A DNA stretch of 64,000 bases from Neisseriaceae bacterium (GTDB lineage Bacteria; Pseudomonadota; Gammaproteobacteria; Burkholderiales; Neisseriaceae), in contig JAFTFY010000028.1 in assembly GCA_017458185.1 (NCBI GenBank), positions 1 through 64,000 of the forward strand, written 5' to 3'. Position 1 is the stretch's first letter; each line of letters begins with the position of its first letter. Positions 43,790-53,164 of the stretch are shown in pieces. The notes beneath the pieces are model-generated. The model had not been told where the DNA came from. It did not search any database and saw nothing but the letters and a program-made list of their open reading frames with translations. The position numbers and the translations under genes are program-made.

Positions 43790-44836
43790 ATGCAAAAACG
43801 CACTTTATCTTTATTAACCATGCTTATTCTTTTTCAGGCAGCCTGTGCGACGCAGACGCTGCCTGAAAATACGCCAGAAACGCAAACCACGCCAAGCACA
43901 AGCGAAACCGTAACAAATGAGCCTTTGCCGCCATGCTCCGACCCGATGTGTTTTATGCAACGCTCGGTGCATATTGCCACACAAGACGAATGGGCAGATT
44001 TTTTCAATCAAGTGGAATACAAAGACAATATTATTGAAATCATCACCCGTCCTGCGACTTCGCGTCCGTGGTATCGTTTTGCGGTGGATAATGCGTCAGC
44101 CAAACGCATTGCGGACGGTGTGGCGTTTTATAAACAAAATCAAAGCGTTGCCTTGCAAGCCGAGCAAAATTATGGCGTGCCAGCCAGCGTGATGACGGCG
44201 ATTTTAGGCATTGAAACCGTTTATGGTCGCAATATGGGGTCGTATCGAGTAGCGGACGCTTTGAATACGCTTGCTTTCAATTACAACAAACGCTTGGATT
44301 TTTTCCAAGACGAATTGCGTGCCTTAATGCAAATGAGTAAAGAATTAAACCGCAATCCGCTGGATTTTACAGGCAGTTACGCAGGAGCGATGGGTATGCC
44401 GCAGTTTATGCCGTCATCTTACCGCCAATGGGCAAAAGACGGCGATGGCGATGGCTTTGCCGATATTTGGACAAGTCGTGCAGACGCTTATGCGTCTGTT
44501 GGCAATTATTTAAAGCAACACGGCTGGCAAACGGGCGGACGCATATTTGTGCCGCTGTCTGTCAGCGAAGAACAAGTGCCACAATTAGACGCATTTTCCG
44601 CTGAAAAAACAGGCTTAAATCACACCGTAGGCGAGTTTCGGCAATTAGGCTTAACATTGCCGCCCGATATTAAAGATGACGATAAGGCTTTGATTTATCG
44701 CTTGGAAACCGCACCAAACGAGTTTTCCTATTATGTAGGTTTAAACAATTTTGTGGTGATTTGGCAATATAATAATAGCCGCATGTATGTGCATGCGGTA
44801 GGCGTTATTGCAAATGGCATACGCAGCGGGCTATGA
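43790..44836 (+). CDS. mltB: Membrane-bound lytic murein transglycosylase B
   Basis: This lipoprotein cleaves peptidoglycan glycan strands. The 348-residue protein has a lipoprotein signal (SLLTMLILFQAAC, Cys 19) and the catalytic domain with EQNYGVPASVMTAILGIETVYGRNMG (catalytic Glu in GIETVYG), then YAGAMGMPQFMPSSYRQWAKDGDGDG. The lipobox FQAAC is encoded by a DUS in which the final TGA has become TGT. A second DUS remnant encodes TLPENT just after. Both raise the question of how the signal evolved. Confidence 0.93.
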   Translation: MQKRTLSLLTMLILFQAACATQTLPENTPETQTTPSTSETVTNEPLPPCSDPMCFMQRSVHIATQDEWADFFNQVEYKDNIIEIITRPATSRPWYRFAVDNASAKRIADGVAFYKQNQSVALQAEQNYGVPASVMTAILGIETVYGRNMGSYRVADALNTLAFNYNKRLDFFQDELRALMQMSKELNRNPLDFTGSYAGAMGMPQFMPSSYRQWAKDGDGDGFADIWTSRADAYASVGNYLKQHGWQTGGRIFVPLSVSEEQVPQLDAFSAEKTGLNHTVGEFRQLGLTLPPDIKDDDKALIYRLETAPNEFSYYVGLNNFVVIWQYNNSRMYVHAVGVIANGIRSGL

Positions 44837-44891
44837 GCCATTTCAGGCAGCCTGAACATACACAACCCATTAAATTAAAAAGGAAAAAACA

Positions 44892-45575
44892 ATGTCGCAA
44901 CCTTATTATCCACACCCGATTATTGCCAAAGAAGGCTGGATTTTTATTGCCATTTTTGCATTTATCAGCCTGATTTTATTACTGATTTGCCCTATATTGT
45001 CGATTATCGGCTGGGCTTTGACCATTTTTACCGTGCAATTTTTCCGCGACCCCAAGCGGGAAGCGGGTTCGGACGATGAACTCGATGTTTTATCGCCTGC
45101 GGACGGCAAAATTGTGGTGATTGAAAAAGCAAACGACCCTTTTCGTAACACAGAAGCCTTAAAAATCAGCGTGTTTATGAATGTATTTAATGTGCATTCT
45201 AATCGTGTGCCGCTCACGGGCGTGGTTGAACGCGTGGATTATTTTGGTGGCAGTTTCTTAAACGCCGCATTAGACAAAGCCAGCGTGGAAAACGAACGCA
45301 ACGCCATTTTGCTTAAAACCGACACAGGTTTTGCGATGACTTTTGTGCAAATTGCAGGCTTGGTTGCCCGCCGCATTGTCAATTACGCCGAGAACGGCGA
45401 CCGCTTAATTCGTGGCGAACGCTACGGCTTAATCCGCTTTGGCTCACGCGTAGATTTATATCTACCGATAGACAGCACGCCCAAAGTGGCGATCGGCGAC
45501 AAAGTTTTTGCATGTAGTACCGTATTAGCAAGGCTGCCTGAAAAAACAGAAGTTATTGATAATAAAGAAGATTAA
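44892..45575 (+). CDS. psd: Phosphatidylserine decarboxylase, short type
   Basis: It makes phosphatidylethanolamine. The 227-residue protein has an N-terminal double hydrophobic segment (about 15-50), [21 protein letters not shown] and [11 protein letters not shown], where Gly-Ser is the self-cleavage site giving the pyruvoyl group. It is the compact class II form. pssA, the preceding enzyme in the pathway, is at 48319. A DUS-derived RLPEK lies near the C-terminus. Confidence 0.92.
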   Translation: MSQPYYPHPIIAKEGWIFIAIFAFISLILLLICPILSIIGWALTIFTVQFFRDPKREAGSDDELDVLSPADGKIVVIEKANDPFRNTEALKISVFMNVFNVHSNRVPLTGVVERVDYFGGSFLNAALDKASVENERNAILLKTDTGFAMTFVQIAGLVARRIVNYAENGDRLIRGERYGLIRFGSRVDLYLPIDSTPKVAIGDKVFACSTVLARLPEKTEVIDNKED

Positions 45576-45603
45576 ATTTTTCAGGCTGCCTGAATATATG
45601 TTT

Positions 45604-46208
45604 CAGGCAGCCTGAAAGGAATAAACAATGATAGACGAAAACCCATACGCACCGCAAAAATCAAGTGATTTCAGGCTGCCTGAAAATGCTTATCAGCCCA
45701 CAAAAGGGCAGAAAATTGCACGAATTGTTTTCGGTACATTGCTTGTGCCGTTGTTAATAGTTATTGTGCTGTTTTTATTTGCCATGCTACTTGGTGTTGA
45801 TTATCGCCAAACATTAGATATTTCTTTTTTCTTGTTTTTCGTTGTTGTATTAGTCGGTATTTATTTTATGACGATTGTGCAAAGTTTTCTTTTTTCTTTG
45901 ACATTAGAAAAATATTGCTCAACCATAGGCAAAAAAATAATATGTTCTTTTATTTTTGCCATTATCATTGCCATAACTGCTCCATTGTTGGTTATGTGGT
46001 TAAGTAACCCTACGCATACATTTTTGCATATGGCAATAGGTACTTTTATGGGTTCATTACCTGCCACAATGATTACCGCTTTATTATTACACGCCCATTA
46101 TCAATATTATAAAAAGAAATATTTTCAGGCAGCCTGAAAGGAATAAACAATGATAGACGAAAACCCCTACGCACCGCCTAAATCAAGTGATTTCAGGTTG
46201 CCTGAAAA
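45604..46208 (+). repeat. Direct duplication of the 5' ends of the NPYAP genes
   Basis: About 80 bases from a DUS through the ribosome site, the ATG, the NPYAPxKSSDF codons and a second in-frame DUS (45604-45685) recur at about 46129-46208 with few changes. The downstream coding parts diverge. This points to duplication followed by divergence, or gene conversion of the 5' end. Confidence 0.7.
45628..46137 (+). CDS. NPYAP-motif membrane protein 1
   Basis: The 169-residue protein begins MIDENPYAPQKSSDFRLPENAY (RLPEN from a DUS), followed by four TM segments at about 34-54, 64-86, 100-125 and 130-155. Function is unknown. The C-terminal KKYFQAA-stop is encoded by a DUS, which also leads directly into the next gene's ribosome site. 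Paralogous to the next gene and, by its N-terminus, to 25190. Confidence 0.6.
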   Translation: MIDENPYAPQKSSDFRLPENAYQPTKGQKIARIVFGTLLVPLLIVIVLFLFAMLLGVDYRQTLDISFFLFFVVVLVGIYFMTIVQSFLFSLTLEKYCSTIGKKIICSFIFAIIIAITAPLLVMWLSNPTHTFLHMAIGTFMGSLPATMITALLLHAHYQYYKKKYFQAA

Positions 46209-46635
46209 TGAAAAACCAAGTAAGTGGCGAGTTTTTGGGCGGATATTATGGTTGTGTGCTGTGTTTATTCCTTTAATCACTGCGATACCTTTTTTAATAC
46301 ATGAATTTCTATTTAAGCGAAGTGATTTTTATGAAATAATGACAACCCCTTTTTTCATGTTATTTCTTTATATTTTTATTTTTATCATTTTTTCTCTCCC
46401 TACAACAATTTTATTATTTATTATTGAATGTCGTATTCAAGATTTTAAAAAGAAAATTATTTATTCCTTATTAGGGGGAATATTGCTTTATTTTTTGCTG
46501 GGGTATGGTATTGAAATGATTATTCCGCCAGAAGAAGAAACTTTTACCGAATTTGTGGCAGGTATTTTTGAAATAATATGTTATCTTATCGCTATTTGTT
46601 TGATTGTGTTCAAATTAAATCATAAACCACAATAA
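46150..46635 (+). CDS. NPYAP-motif membrane protein 2
   Basis: The 161-residue protein starts MIDENPYAPPKSSDFRLPENEK and has four TM segments with a different sequence from its neighbour. AAAGGAATAAACAATG at its start is the same as upstream of paralogue 1. Function unknown; likely co-transcribed with paralogue 1 and possibly hflX. Confidence 0.6.
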   Translation: MIDENPYAPPKSSDFRLPENEKPSKWRVFGRILWLCAVFIPLITAIPFLIHEFLFKRSDFYEIMTTPFFMLFLYIFIFIIFSLPTTILLFIIECRIQDFKKKIIYSLLGGILLYFLLGYGIEMIIPPEEETFTEFVAGIFEIICYLIAICLIVFKLNHKPQ

Positions 46636-46654
46636 TTTTCAGGCAGCCTGAATA

Positions 46655-47785
46655 ATGAAACCCGCTTTTCAAATTGACAACACGCAAACACGCACGGAAA
46701 AAATTCTTTTGGTGTGTGTGGATTTTCCGCATATTCCTGATTTTAATATTGCGGTTGCAGAAGCGGTTGAATTAGTCAAAGCGGTTGATGGCGAATTGCG
46801 GCAAACCGTTGTGTGCAAACGCAATCAGCCGCATTCGGCTTTGTTTGTTGGCACGGGCAAGGCGGACGAGTTGGCGGAAATTGTGGCAACAAACCAAATT
46901 GATTTGGTGATTTTTAATCACGAACTTTCGCCCACACAAGAACGCAATTTAGAAAAAGTGTTGCACTGTCGTGTTTTGGATAGAGTGGGTTTGATTTTGG
47001 CGATTTTTGCCCAGCGTGCCCAAACGCCCGAAGCCAAATTGCAAGTGGAAGCCGCACAATTAACGCATTTATCGGCGCGACTCATTCGTGGTTATGGGCA
47101 TTTGCAAAGTCAAAGGGGCGGTATCGGCTTAAAAGGGCCAGGTGAAACGCAGTTAGAACTTGACCGCCGCTTAATCGGGCAGAAAATCGCACGGCTCAAT
47201 AAACGCTTGGCAGAAGTTAAAAAGAATAGGGCGGTGCAACGGCAAAATCGACAACGCAACAAAATGCCCGTGTTTGCTTTGGTAGGTTACACCAATGTTG
47301 GCAAATCCACACTGTTTAACGCCTTAACAAAATCCGAAGTTTTTGTGAAAAATCAACTGTTTGCCACACTTGATACAACCGCTCGCCGCCTGTGGTTGTC
47401 GCCTGAATGTAATATTATTTTGACTGATACAGTCGGTTTTGTACGCGATTTACCACATTCTTTAATTGACGCATTTTCGGCTACTTTGGAAGAGACAGCA
47501 AACGCCGATATTTTATTGCATATTATTGATATTTCAGATAAAAATTATGAAGAAAAAGCCGATAAAGTGGAACAAACGCTGCACGAAATCGGTGCTATCG
47601 ACATTCCCAAAATCAAAATATTTAACAAAATTGACCAAATTTCTAACACAAAAGCAGAAATTTTACGCAATAATAACGGCTTGATTCGTGCGGTTAAAAT
47701 TTCCGCAATCGAGCCGCAATCCATTGAATTATTGCGACAAGCATTATGCTTCGTTGCAAACGAACTGAAAGGGCAAACGCAATGA
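46655..47785 (+). CDS. hflX: GTPase HflX
   Basis: This ribosome-splitting GTPase acts under stress. The 376-residue protein has the HflX N-terminal domain, GLKGPGETQLELDRR, a coiled linker, and the G domain (GYTNVGKSTLFN, DTVGFVRDLPH, NKIDQ). The ATG follows a DUS by three bases with no other clear ribosome site, as at dusB. The stop overlaps the next start (ATGA). Confidence 0.94.
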   Translation: MKPAFQIDNTQTRTEKILLVCVDFPHIPDFNIAVAEAVELVKAVDGELRQTVVCKRNQPHSALFVGTGKADELAEIVATNQIDLVIFNHELSPTQERNLEKVLHCRVLDRVGLILAIFAQRAQTPEAKLQVEAAQLTHLSARLIRGYGHLQSQRGGIGLKGPGETQLELDRRLIGQKIARLNKRLAEVKKNRAVQRQNRQRNKMPVFALVGYTNVGKSTLFNALTKSEVFVKNQLFATLDTTARRLWLSPECNIILTDTVGFVRDLPHSLIDAFSATLEETANADILLHIIDISDKNYEEKADKVEQTLHEIGAIDIPKIKIFNKIDQISNTKAEILRNNNGLIRAVKISAIEPQSIELLRQALCFVANELKGQTQ

Positions 47786-48147
47786 CGGACAAAACCTTGT
47801 ATCAACAATTAGGCGTAGGCAAAGCCGCAGGTGACGGCGAAATTTTGCGTGCTTTACGCACCAAAGCCGAAAGCGGCGAGTGGAATTTAGAAAAAGTACG
47901 CGAAGTCAAAAGCGTGCTGTTGGACGAAGCCAAACGCACCGAATACGACAAAACCATAGAACCCAAACCCTTGTCAGAAGAAGAAGACAAGAAAATTCAA
48001 CAAGTTATAGCACAATACCAAATGCAAATGGCCATGGAAAGTGCCAAAGACGAACGCTTTGAATTTTTGCAAAGCAAAATGGGCAAAATGGTGCTGTTTC
48101 TGATTGCGGTGGTGGTGTTGTCGCTGTTGATTGCGTTGATTATTTAA
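47782..48147 (+). CDS. J-like (HPD-less) tail-anchored protein
   Basis: The 121-residue protein has one J-like domain (YQQLGVGKAAGDGEILRALR...WNLEKVREVKSVLLDEAKRTEYDKTI) that lacks the HPD motif needed to stimulate Hsp70. A polar helix and one C-terminal TM (MVLFLIAVVVLSLLIALII) follow. The same domain occurs twice in the protein at 56040-56576. It is coupled to hflX. The role is unknown; classical co-chaperone activity is unlikely. Confidence 0.65.
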   Translation: MTDKTLYQQLGVGKAAGDGEILRALRTKAESGEWNLEKVREVKSVLLDEAKRTEYDKTIEPKPLSEEEDKKIQQVIAQYQMQMAMESAKDERFEFLQSKMGKMVLFLIAVVVLSLLIALII

Positions 48148-48149
48148 TA

Positions 48150-48176
48150 TTCAGGCAGCTTTTTAGGCTGCCTGAA
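48150..48176 (+). terminator. Stem-loop built from two facing half-DUS
   Basis: TTCAGGCAGC (48150-48159) pairs with GCTGCCTGAA (48167-48176) around TTTTTAG. This makes a 10-bp hairpin just after the J-like gene. In Neisseria, paired inverted DUS often act as terminators; no strong T-run follows, so function is tentative. Confidence 0.5.
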
Positions 48177-48318
48177 AATCATTTGTGTTTTTCTGATTAT
48201 CAATGACAGCAACTTTCAGGCTGCCTGAAAAATACCGTTATGTATGCCAAAAAAAGGCTAAAATATATCCTAATCTTAATTGTTTCAGGCAGCCTGAAAA
48301 GTTATAACTATTTGTTTT

Positions 48319-49083
48319 ATGAATACTTTTAATGAAGATAATGGCATAGATACGCAAGCGAAACGCCGCCGTAATGGCATTTATTTTTTGCCGAATGCGA
48401 TTACGCTGACGGCTTTGTTGGCAGCGTTTTTTTCGATTACGCAAGCGATGGCTGAACATTATATTCAGTCAGCGGTGTGGATTTTTGTGTCTATGGTGTG
48501 CGATGGTTTGGACGGTCGCATTGCACGGCTCACTAACTCGCAAAGTTCGTTTGGCGAACAATTAGACAGCATTGTGGATATGGTGAGTTTCGGCGTGGCA
48601 CCTGCACTTGTTGCTTATGTGTGGCAGTTGAAGTATTTGGGACGAGTGGGTTATGCGGTCGCCTTTATTTTTTGTGCGTGTGCGGCATTGCGTTTGGCTT
48701 TGTTTAATACGCTTATCGGCAAGGTGGATAAACGCTGGTTTATCGGCGTGCCCAGCCCGACTGCGGCGGCTTTGGTGGCGGGTTTAATTTGGGTGCATCA
48801 CGGCTACGAACGCTTGCCGTACATTAACTATATTGCGTTAGGCGTAACCCTGTTTGCGGGGCTGTCTATGGTGGTGCAAATTAAGTTTTGGAGTTTCAAA
48901 GAGTTAAGCACATCAGAACGCCCTGTGCCGTTTTTTGTGATGGTGATTTTGGTTGGCTTACTTTTATTGTTATTCTTGCAACCGTCTGTGGTGCTGTTTT
49001 TGGGCTTTTTGTTATACAGTTTGTCGGGTTATTTTATGTGGTTGTGGCAGTTTTTACGGCGTAAAAAACAGACGACTGTATAG
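48319..49083 (+). CDS. pssA: CDP-diacylglycerol-serine O-phosphatidyltransferase
   Basis: This integral-membrane enzyme makes phosphatidylserine, the substrate of Psd. The 254-residue protein has the CDP-alcohol phosphotransferase motif DGLDGRIARLTNSQSSFGEQLDSIVD near residue 75 and several TM segments. It is the class II (Bacillus-like) PssA type with extra C-terminal TMs. Confidence 0.92.
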   Translation: MNTFNEDNGIDTQAKRRRNGIYFLPNAITLTALLAAFFSITQAMAEHYIQSAVWIFVSMVCDGLDGRIARLTNSQSSFGEQLDSIVDMVSFGVAPALVAYVWQLKYLGRVGYAVAFIFCACAALRLALFNTLIGKVDKRWFIGVPSPTAAALVAGLIWVHHGYERLPYINYIALGVTLFAGLSMVVQIKFWSFKELSTSERPVPFFVMVILVGLLLLLFLQPSVVLFLGFLLYSLSGYFMWLWQFLRRKKQTTV

Positions 49084-49113
49084 TGTTTGTTCAACTTTTC
49101 AGGCAGGGTTAAA

Positions 49114-50421
49114 ATGAATTTCCTTGAAAAAATCTTCAAAATTACGGACAACAATTCTTCGGTGCGTGTGGAATTGTTGGCAGGGCTCACCACTTTTTTG
49201 GCGATGAGTTACATTATTTTTGTCAATCCGAACATTTTAAGCGAAGCGGGCTTAGACTGGGGTGCGGTATTTGTGGCAACCTGCATTGCGTCTGCGTTTG
49301 GCTGTATTTTAATGGGCGTGGTGGCAAATTATCCGATTGCGTTAGCCCCTGGTATGGGCTTGAATGCTTATTTTACTTACACCGTGTGTTCGGGCATGGG
49401 CGTGCCGTGGCAAGTAGCGTTAGCAGCGGTATGCGTGTCAGGCATTGTGTTTGTGATATTTAGCGTGCTGAAAATTCGTGAAGCGATTATCAATGGCATT
49501 CCGCAATCTTTAAAATTTGCGATAGGGGCAGGTATCGGCTTGTTTTTAACGCTTATCGGTATGGAAAATGCGGGTATTGCGGTTGATCACCCTAAAACAT
49601 TATTAACTTTGGGCGTGATTTCATCTCCCGAAGTGTTGCTGTCGTTATTAGGTTTTTTCATTATCGTGGCGTTAGACCATTTTCGCATTCGTGGGGCAAT
49701 TATTATCAGTATTTTAAGCATTACCGTTTTAGCCATTATTTTTCATGTGGGCGATGCTGAATTTAAAGGTATAGTCGGCGACATTCCGTCCATTGCACCA
49801 ACCTTAATGCAAATGGATTTCCAAAGCCTATTTACCCCTGCTTTATTAAGCGTGATTTTTGTGTTCTTTTTGGTTGATTTATTCGACAGTACAGGCACGA
49901 TGATAGGCGTGGCACATCGTGCAGGCTTGCTGAATGAAAAAGGCGAATTGCCCCGCTTAAACCGTGCATTATTAGCCGATTCATCGGCGATTGTCGCAGG
50001 TTCGGCATTAGGCACTTCATCGGTTACCGCTTATGTGGAATCCGCCGCAGGCGTTGCCGCAGGGGGCAAAACAGGCTTAACTTCGATTGTGGTGGGCTTG
50101 CTGTTTTTGGCAGCATTGTGGTTTTCGCCACTGGTGGGCAGCGTGCCTAAATTCGCAACCGCTCCTGCCTTAATTTTTGTCGGCATTTTAATGATGAAAA
50201 GCTGTTTGGAAATTAACTGGAACGACTTAACCGAAGCCGCTCCTGCCTTTTTCACCATTACCTTTATGCCCTTTACCTACTCAATCGCCAACGGCATTGC
50301 CATGGGCTTTATTTCTTACACCGTAGTCAAAGCCCTATGCGGCAAAGCACGCGAAGTGCCGATTATGGTGTGGATAGTCTCCGCCTTGTGGGTGGCTAAA
50401 TTCTGGTATTTTGGCGGTTGA
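49114..50421 (+). CDS. NCS2-family purine permease (AzgA/PbuG group)
   Basis: A protein of about 435 residues with about 12 TM segments. The N-terminal ELLAGLTTFLAMSYIIFVNP, ALAPGMGLNAYFTYTV and DLFDSTGTMIGVAHRAG are hallmarks of the hypoxanthine/guanine/adenine permease group. ATG at 49114 is preferred over an upstream start that would translate a DUS remnant. The precise base taken up is not determined. Confidence 0.92.
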   Translation: MNFLEKIFKITDNNSSVRVELLAGLTTFLAMSYIIFVNPNILSEAGLDWGAVFVATCIASAFGCILMGVVANYPIALAPGMGLNAYFTYTVCSGMGVPWQVALAAVCVSGIVFVIFSVLKIREAIINGIPQSLKFAIGAGIGLFLTLIGMENAGIAVDHPKTLLTLGVISSPEVLLSLLGFFIIVALDHFRIRGAIIISILSITVLAIIFHVGDAEFKGIVGDIPSIAPTLMQMDFQSLFTPALLSVIFVFFLVDLFDSTGTMIGVAHRAGLLNEKGELPRLNRALLADSSAIVAGSALGTSSVTAYVESAAGVAAGGKTGLTSIVVGLLFLAALWFSPLVGSVPKFATAPALIFVGILMMKSCLEINWNDLTEAAPAFFTITFMPFTYSIANGIAMGFISYTVVKALCGKAREVPIMVWIVSALWVAKFWYFGG

Positions 50422-50945
50422 TTTAAAATCTATTTCAGGCAGCCTGAATTTGAACCGAGTGTCATTGCGAGATTTGAAGTTTCGTTCAAATCGTGGCAAT
50501 CCATATAAAAAATCATCAGATTTTTTATCAACGCCGCAAGGCGTTGTCCTGTTCTTTATAAAAATTAGGGAAACTTAAATGGCTTTTTGCAAGACGACTA
50601 CAACGCCTGTGGCGTTGTGTTTTGCCTGCGGCAAAACTGGATTGCCACGATTTTTCCTATGGAAAAATCTCGCAATGACACTCGATTTTTGAATTTTTAG
50701 AGATTACCTGTGAAATATTTTCAGGCAGCCTGAACTATGTTCATTATCTTCCCAAAATAGGAAAAATAGTCGTAGGGTGGGCAACTTGCCCGCCACGCGT
50801 TTCAATTATAATTTTCAGGCAGCATATATAGACGCACATAACAATGAAAAGGTAAATGTTTTTAATTTATTAAAACTTTGGTCAGGTTCGCAATGACGAT
50901 ATAATTTTCAGGCTGCCTGAAATATCATTTTTAGAGATTTTCCCC
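50422..50945. repeat. Repeat mosaic between the permease and the M48-like gene
   Basis: DUS (50432-50447); a long TCATTGCGAG element (50460-50690) with AAAATCTGATGATTTTTT-type hairpins, CAACGCC/GGCGTTG pairs, GTTTTGCC/GGCAAAAC and an inverted CTCGCAATGACAC end; DUS (50719-50735); GGGTGGGCAACTTGCCCG hairpin (50774-50793); a broken DUS (50813); a GTTCGCAATGACG fragment; DUS (50907-50923). No gene seen. Confidence 0.65.
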
Positions 50946-52727
50946 ATGAGCCTATCTTTTTATCAACAACAAAAAACCGCACAACGCAATATTCGTTTGT
51001 TGCTGTTGCTGTTGCTGTTTGTCGGCTGTGCTTTGTCTTTGGTAGGGGCGATTACGCTGATTGTTGCTGCCGCCTTACGCTCTTTGGCTGATGAATTAAA
51101 TTTGGACGGAAGCGGCATTTCGGTTGCTTGGTTGTTTGTGCTGGCTCTTTTGATGAGTGCCGTTATCTTTTTTATTTCTTTATCTAAACTCAAAAAACTT
51201 TCACACGGGGCTTATACTGCGGTAATGTTAGGCGGCGAACGCTTGCAAGTTGCCAAGACGCTGCCTGAACAACAACTTCGCAATACTATTGAAGAAATGG
51301 CGATTGCCGCTCATATTCCCGTGCCGCATATTTATATTTTGCCATTAGAGCCGTCTGTGAATGCCTTTGCCGCAGGCTTAAATGCTGCCGATATGTCGGT
51401 AGGCTTTACGCGTGGCTGTTTGGAAAAACTCAATCGCGAAGAATTGCAAGGTTTGGCGGCGTATGAAATGGCACAAATTATTAACGGCAACGCGCGTTTA
51501 AATACACTGATTTACGGCACTTTGTTTGGCATTGAATTTTTCTGCACGCATATTATGTCGTGGGTGTGTGCCATTTGTTTTGGCTTGTTGTATATTTGGG
51601 GTATTTATGTTGTGTATCTGTCGATGGCTGTTTTTGGCGGCTATTTAGCGGCACAAATGATTAAAGCATTTATTTGCAGGCAAAATGTGTATCAAGCGGA
51701 CGCAACGGCGGTGCAGTTAGCACGCAACGCACACGGCTTGGCGTGTGTTTTGCAAAAAAATCTCAACAGTGCATTTTCGTATATTTTATTTGCAGACGCT
51801 TTTGTGTCGCAATTAGAGCATTTTTTGTTTTCGTTTGGCAAAAATCCTGTTTTTCAATCGAGCATATTACTCACGCACCCTGATTGCGAATCACGCATAC
51901 GCAAAATTCTGCCCAACTGGGACGGCAAATTGCCTGCTATGCCGATTAACGAAAATAAACCTATATTAAACAACGATTTACCTTACGAAATATTGTATTT
52001 AGGCGTTTCAGGCAGCCTGAATAATCACACGCCACAAGGCGAAAATGCGTGGTTGTCATCTGCACGCAATCCCGATACTGCCGCCGCCACTATTGTGGCG
52101 TTGCTTGTGCGGTATAGCGAAAATCTGCCCGAATGTTTGGCAGTTGCCGAGTTATTTAACCCTGTGTGGCAGAAAATCATCACGCATTTAGTAAATGAAC
52201 CCTTGCCCCTGCAACGCCGTTTTGCGGTGCTATCGCTCGCCTTGCCGAATGTGCGTTTGGCGTTGGCAAATGAAGATAAAGCCAAACAATATAGCCAGTT
52301 TTTACAGCATATTATTCAAGCGGATAACAAAACTTCGTTATTTGAACACTGTGTTTTTGCCGCCGTTTCAGGCAGCCTGAATATGGACGGTGCAACATAC
52401 AAACCATCGCATTACAGCAAAATCACCCACACAACGGACAATATCGCCCAACTTTTGATGCTTACCGCACGGCATGCCAATCAAGGCAAAAACGCCGAAA
52501 AAAATTTTCAGGCAGCCTGCGAACGCTATCAAATAAAAGATTTATCGTTACAAAACATAGACTTAAACAGGCTGCCTGAAATCATACACCATCTAAAAAA
52601 CCTACCCCTTGCCGAAAAACAAGGCATTATTCACGCACTGAATATCATCGCCATAGACGATAAAAAAATTTCATTGATTGAACAAGAATGGATTGCGGCA
52701 ATCAGTTTGGCGTTAGGCGTGGGGTAG
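50946..52727 (+). CDS. Degenerate M48-family metalloprotease-like membrane protein
   Basis: The 593-residue protein has TM segments at about 16-38, 55-75 and 190-240 around an M48-like core: HIPVPHIYILPLEPSVNAFAAGL, then LQGLAAYEMAQIINGNARLNTLIYG. The expected HExxH reads YEMAQ, so both zinc histidines are lost and it is probably not a protease. The large C-terminal part resembles TerB-like helical sequence at the end (LPLAEKQGIIHALNIIAIDDKKISLIEQEWI). Several DUS words are in frame. Confidence 0.75.
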   Translation: MSLSFYQQQKTAQRNIRLLLLLLLFVGCALSLVGAITLIVAAALRSLADELNLDGSGISVAWLFVLALLMSAVIFFISLSKLKKLSHGAYTAVMLGGERLQVAKTLPEQQLRNTIEEMAIAAHIPVPHIYILPLEPSVNAFAAGLNAADMSVGFTRGCLEKLNREELQGLAAYEMAQIINGNARLNTLIYGTLFGIEFFCTHIMSWVCAICFGLLYIWGIYVVYLSMAVFGGYLAAQMIKAFICRQNVYQADATAVQLARNAHGLACVLQKNLNSAFSYILFADAFVSQLEHFLFSFGKNPVFQSSILLTHPDCESRIRKILPNWDGKLPAMPINENKPILNNDLPYEILYLGVSGSLNNHTPQGENAWLSSARNPDTAAATIVALLVRYSENLPECLAVAELFNPVWQKIITHLVNEPLPLQRRFAVLSLALPNVRLALANEDKAKQYSQFLQHIIQADNKTSLFEHCVFAAVSGSLNMDGATYKPSHYSKITHTTDNIAQLLMLTARHANQGKNAEKNFQAACERYQIKDLSLQNIDLNRLPEIIHHLKNLPLAEKQGIIHALNIIAIDDKKISLIEQEWIAAISLALGVG

Positions 52728-52754
52728 GGCGTAGTTTGAATACATGTTTTGGCA

Positions 52755-52858
52755 AAGCCAAAATTGCGGTTTGTTTGCTTACGCAAACCCATTTGTGAGC
52801 GATACTCACAAATGCAAATATTAACTTCGTTAATATTTGAAACCTTATTTTGTTATAA
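52755..52858. repeat. String-of-hairpins element (copy E2)
   Basis: GTTTGC/GCAAAC, ATTTGTGAGC/(A)CTCACAAAT and AAATATTAAC/GTTAATATTT in the same order and nearly the same sequence as 11472-11563. It lies directly upstream of the ParE-type module and could affect its expression. Confidence 0.75.
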
Positions 52859-52888
52859 TGCCAAGCAAATAGACGCAAGGGGTAAAAC

Positions 52889-53164
52889 ATGCAAATTACG
52901 CTTCAAATTCAAAACGGTAATCAAAGCATTTTCAATGCCTTAAAAGCCTTTTTAAAAACACATAGCGACTTAAATTATCAAATTGAAAAAAACACAAACG
53001 CCAAAATTCACACCATGAGTTTGGAAGACGAAGAACGCTTCCAAGAAACTTTGCGTCTTTTGGAAAAAGGTGAGTTGAAGTTTATTTCTATGGAAGAAAT
53101 GAAAAAACGCACCGATAAAAAATTAGAAGAATTAAAGGCGAAATATGAGAAAAATTGTTTATAA
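52889..53164 (+). CDS. Antitoxin of a ParE/RelE-type module
   Basis: The 91-residue protein has an N-terminal strand-helix (MQITLQIQNGNQSIFNALKAFLKTH) and a charged C-terminal helix (MEEMKKRTDKKLEELKAKYEKN), typical of toxin-wrapping antitoxins. AAGGGG lies upstream of the ATG. It overlaps the toxin start by about 20 bases, giving translational coupling. Confidence 0.75.
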   Translation: MQITLQIQNGNQSIFNALKAFLKTHSDLNYQIEKNTNAKIHTMSLEDEERFQETLRLLEKGELKFISMEEMKKRTDKKLEELKAKYEKNCL

